From the NCBI RefSeq assembly GCF_002443255.2, contig NW_019211456.1:41121435-41185434 (forward strand): a DNA stretch of 64,000 bases. Reading direction: 5' to 3'. Source of the stretch: Varroa destructor. Its lineage: Eukaryota > Arthropoda > Arachnida > Mesostigmata > Varroidae. The number at the start of each line of letters is the position of its first letter. Within the stretch, counting starts at the first letter, position 1. Positions 54,601 through 64,000 of this stretch are shown here, piece after piece. The translations under genes and the position numbers were made by a program. The notes under the pieces were generated by a model, which made no database searches, was not told the origin of the DNA, and saw only the letters and a program-made list of their open reading frames with translations.

Positions 54601-56380
54601 ATCGCCCTTAAGTCTTTAAACATAATGCATACGTATGTAACCATGTACGGGCTTGCACGTTTGGGGTTCTTCGATATCTCGATTGGATCCTGCTTTCCAC
54701 TTCCTGCAGTGCCACTTTCGGACATAAAGTCGACGGCCAAGTCCCTCCCCATTGCTTTGCTGTGCTAGCTAGTCACTTGGTATATAAGAGCAATTCGTCG
54801 GATAAGTTAGCTGGTAGCTATAGAAAGTTAACAGGAAGTTGTTTGTTCATTGCGTGCAAGCTAGATAATCGAATAACCGAGTAAGAAGTTAAGAGGGTAG
54901 GTAAGTAAGTGGTAAGTAAGGTAGAACTGAAGTTGGTAGAACGTTTGTTGCCTGATGGGTTGCCACTTATTGTTGTCAACTAGCTTCCACGCGGTAGCAG
55001 CGTTAGCCGCTGGCGCGTGGCGCTTTTGGTGCCGTTTGTCGTTGAGTAGGGAGTTAGGGGAAACAGGAGTGGCTATCTAGGCCAACCTGACTGTTCGCTT
55101 TGCAGCTGCTTCCGCTTCTGTGTCCGCTGTGGCGTCCGTTATTGACGGTGGCAGTTTGGAGATTATTTCAGGACAAGACCGGCTAGTTCGGAAATCATGG
55201 TGTTTGTACTGAATGAACTCTAAGTATCAACGGCAGCAGCATCCGCGGGGAAGGGGATCCGCTGAAGATAACATCAATATCAGCAGCAAACGCAACTTTT
55301 CAGAATTTATGTGGATGACTATTCTCACGCGGTTCGTTTTTACCTTCATATTTGGCTCGCCAATCGTCGTCGCCACTACTTTTGCTACTGCAACTATGGT
55401 TTAGTGGACAGTATGCCAAGCAACGAAGAGCTAACCGCATTGACATAATGATAAATCCACTCCCCTACAGATGGTCACACGTGTCGGTAGCGAACGCAAA
55501 GCCACATATGCCATAGCTGAACGCAACTAAGATAAACCGCTCAGCGCCAGGCACTGATCGATCGAAGGGACTCATCGAAGCTATCAACAAACGTAATGAG
55601 TGTTACACGTTAGGTTCGCGGCTTGATACCCTATCTCACTTAAGCTGCGTTTAGAATGCTCAAAGGTACTATCTAAAATAGTCGTATCTGCATGAACGGG
55701 AAACAAAAGCTTAATTATTTCGTCAACCAATCAGTCTGGAACTCAATCTTGCTCTGTTATCAGTTTTTCATTGATGGTAAACCAGATGTTTCAAGTAACG
55801 CACGGCTTTTGGCTGGTGGAGAACATCGGTTATTTTACTCGCAGACGAAATGTTGCATTTATAGAAACGGTACCAGATATAGCAGTCAAAGTACAATGCT
55901 TTACCTATTATAAATACGTTTACATGTACCCGACTAGAGTAGAACCGAAGATCTCCTAGTTGCGCGTCCCCGGCACTAGCTGCCTATTTTTTTCATGATC
56001 AATGTAATTAACAATAAAGCGTTATGATCTTACTTTCCTACTTACCCTTTGCCTTAGATATCTGGTTCAGGTGTAAATATTGTAAGTTTAATTCATTAAA
56101 AAACAAAATAAATTCAATGTTTTTGTTCGAGCAAACGACTTTCAAAAGCGTATTTTTGGACGTCTCTGTCGTTCGACTCCTTCATTGCCCGTGCAATTAC
56201 CATGCGTTTCTGTTCTGTATGTTCGATTGAACAAAATGCTTTAAAAATCTCCAATTGCCAACGGAAGAGGGGCCAATAATGCAGTGGCTGCTGGACGAGC
56301 ACGGCAGTGTGCGCCGTAGACGCTATCACTAATCGCTACTTAACCCAGAAGCGCTGAGAGTTCGGAACTCGTTGAGTCGA
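51601..56380. other. Long stretch without a recognised gene
   Basis: Frames are short or AT-driven. Items noted are GTTACAAG|GTAAGAGG, a good donor at 53513 with a short ATG frame before it (MGGTLQ), the GTAAGT array at 54897-54922, and two overlapping + frames at 55692-55959. Confidence 0.45.
54897..54922. repeat. Tandem GTAAGT-rich tract
   Basis: GTAGGTAAGTAAGTGGTAAG and the following bases contain three GTAAG(T) copies. It is a small tetranucleotide-like expansion that also mimics clustered splice donors. Confidence 0.8.
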
Positions 56381-56441
56381 CGTTTCTTACTCTCGAGGCC
56401 GGTTCACGCAAGCCGACACGAGCAGCAAGCAGCAATCAATG
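56381..56441 (+). other. Possible 5' exon ending in ATG at a splice donor
   Basis: A moderately GC-rich leader ends CAATCAATG|GTAAGTGT. The donor matches consensus over GTAAGT, and the last three exon bases form an ATG in fair context, as in genes whose first coding exon holds only the initiator codon. No downstream exon could be tied to it. The left boundary shown is arbitrary. Confidence 0.2.
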
Positions 56442-58081
56442 GTAAGTGTAGGACCTAAGATTGCTAATACCACCGCTGCCACCGGTAACGAAGTCAGTGG
56501 ATGTTGAAGCTACACTTATCTCTGGTTCTTAGTATCTGTACGTTTTTCGGACTTCAAAAAGCTGCCCTGAATAAATAGGATGACATCTCAGCTTTTGCAC
56601 TATTCTGCATTTGTCAAAAAAGAATTCGCTGTTGATTTGTACTTTTGTTCTTTGGATGTTTTCTCCTGATACGCTAATGCAGTCCTTTTTCTAGTTTACC
56701 AGTGCACGTTGCTACATGTTACAGCTATAGCCGGACAGATTAATCAATAACTTCATCTGAGCTGCACAACTGACGTACATAGTATTCCAAAGGAGTTTCG
56801 CACGATAGTCGCAAGCAGTTGATGTCACACTGAATGTTAGCTTTCGACAAGTGTTCCGACCCAATAAAGCTGGGTAGAATTCTCTAGCATTTGTAACGCT
56901 CACAACCCTCATTTTTCTAGAAAGCTGTTTTTATGACTGCTAATGGCTTTTGAGCTTTTATGGACGTGCGTTCTCGCCATCTGTAAAGATCGAGGCTGAT
57001 GGCTCAAGCTCTGTCGTATGACATGTATAGTTTGAGCCCGCGTCGAGTTTAGCTTGTGGAGATAACCCAGGAAGTCTCGCTAGACGTCTCAGGTAGCACC
57101 GGTAAGGCTCGATACAAAATTAAACGTAAACAAGGTCTTATATATATATATTAGTACCGAAGGGACGCGACAGATTTCCTCGATGAGCTGGGATCGAGCA
57201 ACAGGGAGCAATGATGTTATAGCCTGCTTACCTAATACACGTTTTACGTTCGAATGAAATAAGCGGCGAGCATCCTGGTTCTAACAGTATTTATCCAACA
57301 ATGATACTTCGACAATATAGTCATGCTGCTGTAGGTTCCTCTCGGAAACGTCAATGACGTCAACCTGTACCCAATAGATATCACGGTATATCTATAAATT
57401 GTCTAATCTCTATTCTATTGAACGCTCTCGCTCTTATACACATATAACCACACAAGCGTACGCCGTAAAAACAGAATTTACACAAGTATTACAGTCAACG
57501 GACCACAATTTTGCTGATGCCGTTCGCCTCTTGGCATATTTAATTGCTTAGAACAGAAACAGTGAAACTAGCTGGCTGACATCGAACTCGCTTGAACATA
57601 TATCACCATAGTGGTGGTGGTGGTGGTGGTAAAACGAACGATCACAGTGTAGACGTGATAGTAGCTTGTTGATTTGAGTTTAGCTACCCTTCGTCCTCTT
57701 CTTTGCCCACCTGTAAAATTTACGTTTGTAATCTTTACGATTCTGTCTCCTACTATGTTGAGTGTTCAACTCATTTCTATTGCCGTAGACATTTTATAAT
57801 TTTCAATTCTATATTTTAGCAGATTGACTAAAATTTTAGGTCCTGAAAAGCGAGCCTTACCTGCCTGTGTATAGCCGTATGTATCGGATGTGTATCTTTA
57901 TTAAGTTATACTTATGTTGAACATCTGCCAGACACCCATGTGTGGTTGTGACTGTCCAATCGTAAGTTGGCAAATGATATCAAGATCTTTCGTAATGTTT
58001 GCCCACGTTGGCACTCTAGTTTAATTTGGGTAAACGACATTGCGATGGATCATTCAGCCTATATACTATTGATACGATCCA
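56442..58081. other. No gene recognised
   Basis: Only one short minus frame (56712-56912) occurs. It is otherwise AT-rich with a (GTG)n tract. Confidence 0.5.
57611..57630. repeat. (GTG)n microsatellite
   Basis: Six to seven GTG units. Confidence 0.95.
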
Positions 58082-58297
58082 ATGACGCAAATGCGCGTAC
58101 AAAATATATTATCGGCCGTGACACTTCGACTCCATGTTGACTCCAAGGTGTATTGCCGTTACATTGCGTCATGGTCTATACGGGACAGGCGCGATTGGGC
58201 GTTATATAATCTTAAGGACATACATGCTCTCACTTTTGAACCGTGGATGAATGGACTAAAACGTATTTTTTTAATGCAACAAATCGGTTACCTATAA
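58082..58297 (+). CDS. Weak candidate ORF, 71 codons, ATG start
   Basis: ATG at 58082 opens a frame with balanced composition (TLRLHVDSKVYCRYIASWSI, then RDRRDWALYNLKD). No domain is recognised and the flanks are AT-rich. Overlapping frames exist on both strands to the right. Confidence 0.15.
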   Translation: MTQMRVQNILSAVTLRLHVDSKVYCRYIASWSIRDRRDWALYNLKDIHALTFEPWMNGLKRIFLMQQIGYL

Positions 58298-58763
58298 CAG
58301 TGGACGCGTGGGGCTGTACTGATATAAGAATGTCGTATCCAGAGAATACATGCAATATATATAGGTATTTGTGTTTTGCACAAAAATTGCACCCTTCAAT
58401 TCAATGGCAGAGCGGGCATGAGAAAAAAAAGAAACGACAGTTGGCCCGTATAAATATTTCGAGGAGTTGCTTAAAAACAAAGTTCTGCTTTCATCGACAA
58501 CATCGCCTTCTACATTTATAAGCGCTAAATCGTGCAGTACGATAGCAGAAATAGCGACCGACGGGACGTTGATACTACTGATATAACAACGGGTCCATTC
58601 CGAGTAAAAAAGTAATGAATGATACGCCATTGACGTAATTTAGTAGTCTATTTGGTTCGTGCGTTCGTCGGTGTTTGCTCGAGCCGCTGTTGGTGTTCCC
58701 GGTACAACGTTATTCAGTACGTGGTAGCGTGTTATTACTATTAAACTTTTTTCATTTTTCCAG

Positions 58764-58856
58764 GGTCATTTCACGAGTGAGGCACTCCGGCTGCGGCAGA
58801 ACAGTCAGCTGGTCATTAATGGACGGCGGCAACGGAAGTCTACTGGTGGCAATTAG
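58764..58856 (+). CDS. Candidate terminal exon behind a strong acceptor
   Basis: CTTTTTTCATTTTTCCAG|GG is an excellent acceptor. Immediately after it, one frame gives GHFTSEALRLRQNSQLVING and a short basic Gly/Ser end before TAG at 58854-58856. The composition (charged, Gln/Arg/Ser) is protein-like. A second frame is also open to 58881. No family is recognised and the upstream exon is not identified. Confidence 0.27.
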   Translation, partial: GHFTSEALRLRQNSQLVINGRRQRKSTGGN

Positions 58857-61724
58857 TCGAAGTCTTCGACTCGGATCGTGAAGCTGTTTCTCAAGCCGCC
58901 AGCGCGTCAACCGGCCCGATTTGCGCGATTGCTGGGCGCTGAACATAGCATCACCACGAGTAAAGTCAATTGAAGGTTACTTTAGTTCGATACGAGCTAT
59001 TGGCTGGTAACGAGGGGCCTGCTAGGTTTTCAGATACATAAAACTAAAACTGGGTTATCGAGAAAGCAATCGGGGTTTTTCAGGACCGTCAAGAAAAAGA
59101 GTAAGAATTATTGAGGCAAATAAAGGAAAAGCAACGTAGTTTTATCCAGTAAAACGAAAACCATGACTGCAGAGTACCACGTTTGGAGCTAGAGTGGCAC
59201 CACTGTGTAGCACACGTACGTGGTGCAACTACAGTGGCTAGATCTACTCCGGTGATAGTTTTCTTGCTCATACGAAGTCGGCACATAGTATAAATTGCGT
59301 ATATGTGATGTTTTACGCTTGAGGTCAGAACCTGTAGTAAAGGACTCATATGAAAAATAGTTCTAACGGCAAGATCTGGATCTGGTCATCCATGGGCTGG
59401 GCAACAAGCCTTGAAAAATCGAAGTTCAGTTATTATTTCAAGTTCATTTCTAAATAGCTGATATGCTGTATATTACACCTAGATAATGTATACCAACTCC
59501 GGACTTCTCTAAACAGAAATGACGCATTTGATTCTTGAAGTATATTTTGCCCTCGTTTGCCCCACTTGGCTAAACCTTTTTCAGAAGATGTCACCTAAGA
59601 TCGACCAATGGCCAAACCAGTGATTTCCTCTGGATTTTTCTCATATATGTTCTTTTCCTTGTTGTCCTTCCTCATTGAGGTTAAATTTCCTTTCCTTCCA
59701 CTGAAATCATTTCTTCCTCTGATGCAATAACAGTAGCTTTAAACTGAATAAGCTAACAAAAATCGATGCCGTGTTCACCTGATTGTTTCTCAAGAAAATA
59801 CATATGGTTTGTTGAGAAAGTATTGACTGTGAAGCCAACATTGAAGCAAACATTTTTCATATATGAAAATAACAATAATCACTAATAAAAATGATTAATG
59901 ATCCGCTGCCATTTCTTCGACATTACCTTAATGCTATCATTGTAATTCTGTAGTTTCTAAACGGAAGTGATTTTTGCATCCTTCCGTTGAAATTAACAGA
60001 ATTAGGGGAGCTTTGCAAGGACCAAAACAGACGACAGTATGATGGCGCAGGATCTGGGCTATACGGGATGAAAATTCCCCATGCAAGTTCTCTTAAGTTT
60101 TGCCAGCTAGCGTCATTGGGACGCTGGAAGACGACATCACCGGTTCTGCAGACCAGTTCCGGTCAATTTTTTATCAGTGACTTGTTGCAGTCTTATTGGT
60201 TATTGATATGCCCTGGATCATAGTTTTGATTAGAGAACAACAACCCATATGCACGATTCCTCTTCGACCCCACCAAACACATCATATTACCTCCTTTGGC
60301 GCCAGTCTCAGCTTTGCTACAGAATGTCGGGTGTATTTGTTATGTTTTTTTTATTTGCGCATTATTATTACATGTAATCCACCTCTGATGCCCCACAATA
60401 ATAGACCGTTCGAGGAATGAATGGCTTGACTTCGTTACATTTCTATAGGGTTCCATAAATGAAAGTACGATCATGTTCGAAATGAATTCGCTTTCTTCAA
60501 ATAAATTCAAAGTGTCAGAGCGCGGATATTTAGCCCCTTGGCACTATCATAGTGATTTACGTGTCGGTATTGCTCGATATTCCCAATACTTCATAAGCTC
60601 AATTTGTAACTGGCTAACCACTAGGAGAAGCGTCTCTTTCGTTGAAATTCTCAGAACAGAACTATTGTTTGTATCGTTTCTTTTCAATAACGCACCTTGA
60701 CCATGGGCAGGACAAATCTTTTTATGGACTCAGGCGGCATATGCGCCTTTACCGTAATGAAATCTTAAAATAAAATGCATTTTTACGGAAATTTCACTTA
60801 TCTTTGAGACGCTATACCTTAGATTCGGAAAGAGGCATTCCAACAATTTTAGCACACCTACTACTGCCAGATGTGGGCTTTCCGGCGAGACCCATATTAC
60901 CAGAGATAGCGAGCCATTCACCTAAAAAAACGGTCAACGCGTTTTTGACAACCCTATATATATATATCTATCTATCGACACCGAACAGTTATTTTCTCAC
61001 ATCACATACGCGTCTCGTTCGTCGTGAAGTAAAGGAAGGTATTTACATGTATAGATATAAATCTGTGTGTGATCATCTAATGACTATTTTACTCCAATAT
61101 AAACACGCTTCACCGACGGCTATGCATAACGCCCTCTATCGACAATGGAGCAAACAGAAAGAGCTTCATTACAAGTTGCTTGCTTGTGGTTAGTCCTCGT
61201 CAGGACGGGCATTGCCTCTGTCGGTTCTCCTGCCCGCTGTTAATACTAATCATTTAGTACTCAGTTGATCTTGATTTTAGTACCTTGTTCTATGAAAATT
61301 CGCATAATCGGTCAAAACGTAGCCAGTTGTGACGAATGCTTGTTCACTGGCATTGTGGTCTCTGTCACGACGAGCGCGTTCCCTATTATAAGGTGTACCT
61401 CTCCGAAACAATGAACACCCAAAAAGAATACTTTTTATAGGTAATATTGTTTTATTAAGAGTAGTAGTTTTGTTTACCGCTTCTTTTCTTTCTAATGTTA
61501 GGCTGTTACGCATCTTTCTCTTTGCTGCAGTCTGACCATTGTCACCGTCTAGCCGGTCCATGAAATTCTACCTCGAATTGAATTCAAACATTAAAGCCGA
61601 TAGGCTGCCCGTCTTTACCCTTTACCTAGGTCCAAAATTTAGTGAAACAATCCGAAGTTTGGCATATAGGATATAGTTGAGCTTACTGTTTAGGGGCCGT
61701 TTGATCAGTTAAAAAATGGCATCT
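58857..61724. other. No gene recognised
   Basis: The only frames of note are 60804-61193 (+, 129 codons, crossing a short TA repeat) and its antisense 60730-60921, neither with a motif. A pyrimidine-rich stretch lies at 59640-59715. Confidence 0.45.
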
Positions 61725-61925
61725 TCAATTTGGAGAACGTACTGGCTCGACTTGTGGTGTCCAGAGACGATCATCATCCTGAGCCAGCTTCGAGAGTAAT
61801 ACAGAGTATGAAGTAGAGTTGTCGCGGTAGACGATATACATTTGTTCGGCTGCTTTGGCAGCTGCACTTCTGTAGCCTGAAACCTCGGAAGCGCCGCGAA
61901 TTCGTTCGTACTTCAATCTACACAT
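61725..61925 (-). CDS. Candidate ORF, 66 codons, ATG start
   Basis: A minus ATG at 61925 opens a frame with very regular codons: MCRLKYERIRGASEV, then SGYRSAAAKAAEQMYIVYRD and a Ser/Leu/Asp-rich end (LLSKLAQDDDRLW). GAGCCA|GTACGT near its end could be a donor. It sits head-to-head with the + strand promoter at 62.2 kb, about 300 bases away. No family is recognised. Confidence 0.27.
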   Translation of the reverse strand: MCRLKYERIRGASEVSGYRSAAAKAAEQMYIVYRDNSTSYSVLLSKLAQDDDRLWTPQVEPVRSPN

Positions 61926-61933
61926 CTACTACT

Positions 61934-62131
61934 TTGAAGTCGGAACTCCAGAAAAAATTACGCGATTTAGTCAACGAACGAGCTCCTCAACGACACAACG
62001 CTCGACTGCAACGGACGATTATACAAAACGAAATTCGAAAAAAGACGCCACGAACAAAAGCGGCCATTAGCAGTTCAACACATTGTACAGGACCATATAT
62101 ACGTGTATATATATTTTCTTGTGACTATTGA
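61934..62131 (+). CDS. Candidate helical basic frame, 65 codons
   Basis: No ATG at the left (TTG). The translation is Lys/Arg/Gln/Glu-rich and helix-prone (SELQKKLRDLVNERAPQRHN, then LQRTIIQNEIRKKTPRTKAA), ending in AT-repeat-encoded residues. It lies upstream of the 62.2 kb promoter, so it would belong to a different transcript. An overlapping + frame is also open. No family is recognised. Confidence 0.18.
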   Translation: MKSELQKKLRDLVNERAPQRHNARLQRTIIQNEIRKKTPRTKAAISSSTHCTGPYIRVYIFSCDY

Positions 62132-62207
62132 GAAATAATAAAACTTTTAAGTGGCCCTATCTACGTACAGTGCCGCCGTCTGTCTTCACAACCTATTTGG
62201 CCGGCTT

Positions 62208-62268
62208 TATATAAACATCGACTCTGTTAGTCAGTCAGTCAGTCAGTCAGTCTGTCTGTCGCCAGACC
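62208..62268 (+). promoter_or_regulatory. Core promoter: TATA box + TCAGTC initiator + downstream element
   Basis: TATATAAA starts at 62208. A (TCAG)n tract from 62231 holds five overlapping TCAGTC initiators. Taking A 62237 as +1 puts the TATA box at -29 and AGACC at exactly +28 to +32 (62264-62268), matching the arthropod DPE consensus RGWYV. All three elements fit the known spacing at once. Transcription would run rightward into leader-like, CAG-containing sequence. Confidence 0.55.
62231..62260. repeat. (TCAG)n(TCTG)n tetranucleotide tract at the promoter
   Basis: Five TCAG units followed by TCTG units. Because each unit recreates an initiator, repeat-length change would shift or multiply start sites. 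Confidence 0.95.
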
Positions 62269-62342
62269 GAGCAGGGGAGCCCGAGGCGAATCGCTGAAAA
62301 GCGCACAAAACAGCAATATCAGCAGTGATTGGCTTGACCTGT

Positions 62343-62537
62343 ATGAATAAAAAAAAATTAAAAAAGGAAATTAAGGCCTCTCACACTACTACTACTACTA
62401 CTACTGCTGTTGCTACGACAGCGATCGTAACCAAGACAACATCCGAGCGCCACCCGAACAAGCGTTCGCGGGAGCGACCCAACGTAGTCGACCATCCTCC
62501 ACTGGCTGCTGATGACCAACCGGCTATATGCGCATAG
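62343..62537 (+). CDS. Candidate first ORF downstream of the promoter, 64 codons
   Basis: The ATG at 62343, about 106 bases past the predicted start site, opens MNKKKLKKEIKASH. Seven Thr follow (the ACT repeat at 62385-62405), then a Thr/Ala-rich and a basic-to-acidic segment (HPNKRSRERPNVVDHPPLAA). TAG ends at 62537, exactly at a possible donor CATAG|GTGATA. It may be an upstream ORF or, in another frame, part of exon 1. No family is recognised. Confidence 0.25.
   Translation: MNKKKLKKEIKASHTTTTTTTAVATTAIVTKTTSERHPNKRSRERPNVVDHPPLAADDQPAICA
62385..62405. repeat. (ACT)7 microsatellite
   Basis: Seven ACT units, coding poly-Thr in the 62343 frame. Confidence 0.95.
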
Positions 62538-62658
62538 GTGATACGAAACAAAGCGATTGTCGATTATGCTTTTCTCTTCATTTGCTCGTCGTTTTTGATC
62601 TTTCTGTCTCCCTTTGGGTTGCTCGCTCGTCCTTTTTGCTTCCACTGTTCCCCCGCAG

Positions 62659-62779
62659 GCGTAGTTATGAAAGTACCTCAACCGCCGCCATTGAGCGTCT
62701 GTTCATATATTTGCGTCCATATTTCTATGCATGTTTGTGTGTCTGCGTGTGTCTCTGCCCGGAACGAGCTACACAGTCG
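62659..62779 (+). CDS. Candidate exon with excellent acceptor and donor
   Basis: A pyrimidine-rich stretch across about 62570-62655 ends CTGTTCCCCCGCAG|G, one of the best acceptors in the window. CAGTCG|GTGAGT ends the 121-nt segment. Two frames are open across it: one has an ATG (MKVPQPPPLSVC) then a Cys/Val/His-rich part, the other reads RSYESTSTAAIERLFIYLRP. Splicing from 62537 would remove a 121-nt intron. The frame is unresolved and no family is recognised. Confidence 0.3.
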
Positions 62780-62783
62780 GTGA

Positions 62784-63095
62784 GTCAGGCTGATCACACT
62801 GGCGACAACAGACGCGAACAGCTCTAATACTTCAAGCAGCAGTAGCGGTGGAGCAATTTATTTCAAGGCTTACAAAGCACCGACGGAAGCGGCGGCGGCG
62901 GCGGCGGCGGCGGCAGCAACAACAGCGCCGTCGCCATCACTGCTAGCAACAAGAACAGGCATATACGTTGGCACTAATGATGCCATCATGGCCACCAGCA
63001 TGGGCGGCAGTAGCGGCAGCGCCGTACCAGAGCAAGCCGATCCAGAGGCAGGGAGAGAATCAAGACACTGCCCGATTGCTCTACCATATGTATAG
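62784..63095 (+). CDS. Candidate low-complexity exon with poly-Ala/poly-Gly tract, 103 codons
   Basis: Open from TGA 62781-62783 to TAG 63093-63095 without early ATG. It reads Asn/Ser-rich (TTDANSSNTSSSSGGAIYF), then poly-Ala from the GCG run, then TAPSPSLLATRTGIYVGTND and a Gly/Ser/Glu-containing tail (GSSGSAVPEQADPEAGRE). This resembles the disordered regions of arthropod transcription regulators. A second frame reads the same run as poly-Gly. It lies downstream of the 62.2 kb promoter on the same strand. The acceptor is uncertain. Confidence 0.3.
   Translation, partial: VRLITLATTDANSSNTSSSSSGGAIYFKAYKAPTEAAAAAAAAAATTAPSPSLLATRTGIYVGTNDAIMATSMGGSSGSAVPEQADPEAGRESRHCPIALPYV
62889..62914. 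repeat. (GGC)n microsatellite
   Basis: About eight GGC units, coding poly-Ala, poly-Gly or poly-Arg. Confidence 0.95.
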
Positions 63096-63418
63096 GGTGT
63101 AGAGTAGCAGTGCCCAGAAGTATATGAGATACTACTTATTTATTGGGGTTGACTAGCTCGCCGGCAGACTGCGCAGACAAAATAATAGCCATTGCTTATA
63201 TACAATAAGATGACAGCGCACGATACAGTAAGGTAAAAAGTGAGAGAGAGACTTCCAGCAAGCGAAAATGATCGTATAACAACGTTTATCTAATTTAATA
63301 ACCGGAAGTTTATTTTTGTGAATATATATATATTGTGACTATTTTCAGTCGTTGTTCTAGAGTGGGTTTCATGTTCACGTCTGATAGAATTGTTAGAGTC
63401 GTCTCAAAGTGAACTTAC

Positions 63419-63473
63419 CTGCCAGAAACGCTGAGGACGGCTGTTGTGCATTTGGTAAAATATCTGGGTCAGC
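63419..63473 (-). CDS. Possible minus-strand exon end at a perfect donor
   Basis: On the minus strand TTTCTGGCAG|GTAAGTTC is a full-consensus donor. The preceding bases are open in two frames: ADPDILPNAQQPSSAFLAG, and in the other LTQIFYQMHNSRPQRFWQ. The acceptor side is unclear (ACTGTAG lacks a pyrimidine tract), so the right boundary is only indicative. It conflicts with the + strand gene model to the left unless the two are separate genes. Confidence 0.2.
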
Positions 63474-63479
63474 TACAGT

Positions 63480-64000
63480 TCTCTTTTGTAGTAATGATAT
63501 GGTCGAGCTAATGACTAAACGTGTTTACATTTTTTAATACTGGAAGACATTTATCCTGTTTATGTGTCTATTGTATTTCCTTTACAATCCATCGCACACC
63601 TTTCGACGGATTACCTTCGTCACATGCGGTAGGCGGGCCGTACACCGGTCTCTGCTTCCAATCAATTTTTTCGGCTAGAATTTTAGCAGTTCCTAGCTTC
63701 GCCATCACCGATGCGCCAGGCAGTACAAGCCGATACAGGTTCCTCCATCATTTTGGGGTAAATGACATATTAAATTAGATCCTACTCCCATTATATGTAT
63801 ATGTATAAGATAACCTTATGTAGACACCATCAGTTATTTATCCTTATACCATCATATTAGAGCGCGGTCGTAGATAAGCCTTGTGCTTGTTTTACAATAA
63901 CTAATCAAAAATAATGGTCTCAGATGAATCTATATTCAATTCGGGTTATACTTGCAGGACCTGAACCTACAGAATATGTCTCTAAAGAGATTTGTTCCGG
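63480..64000. other. No gene recognised
   Basis: One + frame (63521-63778, 85 codons) without motif. It is otherwise AT-rich. Confidence 0.45.

Noticed and set aside
1..64000. CRISPR arrays, operons, ribosome-binding sites, phage or insertion-sequence genes
   Set aside because: No regularly spaced repeats of 24-40 bp, no gene strings and no transposase or integrase motifs. The window is not prokaryotic in character.
1..64000. Transposable-element coding remnants (reverse transcriptase YxDD, mariner-type catalytic motifs)
   Set aside because: None recognised in the frames examined. A repeat-library search would be needed to exclude short or decayed copies.

Overview
This window looks like nuclear DNA of an invertebrate, most likely an arthropod. 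The reasons are moderate GC content, CpG dinucleotides that do not look depleted, many triplet (CAG/GTT/GCG), dinucleotide and tetranucleotide microsatellites, no bacterial-style operons, no long open frames (the longest is 180 codons), and one arthropod-type core promoter (TATA + TCAGTC + AGACC). I cannot name the species. A compact-exon arthropod such as a mite is only a guess.

No open frame could be assigned to a known protein family, and I saw no transposase, reverse transcriptase, homeobox, rRNA or tRNA. Protein-coding calls are therefore candidates, resting on frame length, purine-N-pyrimidine (RNY) codon pattern, start context and nearby splice consensus, with low confidence. Random sequence of this composition produces many open frames of 60-120 codons, and overlapping alternatives often look equally good. 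RNY bias is also shared by the antisense frame.

Layout. 1-15.8 kb: mostly non-coding, with two strong hairpins (2317-2365 and 7973-8010), CAG tracts near 3.5-3.8 kb, a GC-rich patch at 12.9-13.5 kb and scattered weak frames. 15.88-18.39 kb: four successive well-patterned open frames on the + strand, the best gene-like stretch in the left half. 20.1-20.8 kb: a divergent pair of frames. 25.0-29.5 kb: several isolated frames, including the one with the best codon pattern (29248-29508, minus). 32.1-40.4 kb: a triplet-repeat-rich zone with frames on both strands, including a possible secreted-protein start with a short intron near 37.5 kb. 40.7-58 kb: mostly empty of convincing genes apart from weak frames and an ATG-ending exon at 56441. 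58.0-63.5 kb: several exon-like pieces, and at 62.2 kb the best regulatory feature, a spaced TATA/initiator/downstream-element promoter leading into 5' exon-like sequence with an excellent splice acceptor and Ala/Gly-type repeats.

If any gene is real, the most defensible pictures are a gene starting at about 62237 on the + strand and running out of the window to the right, and a + strand gene within 15.9-18.4 kb. Transcript data or comparison with a related genome would settle both.
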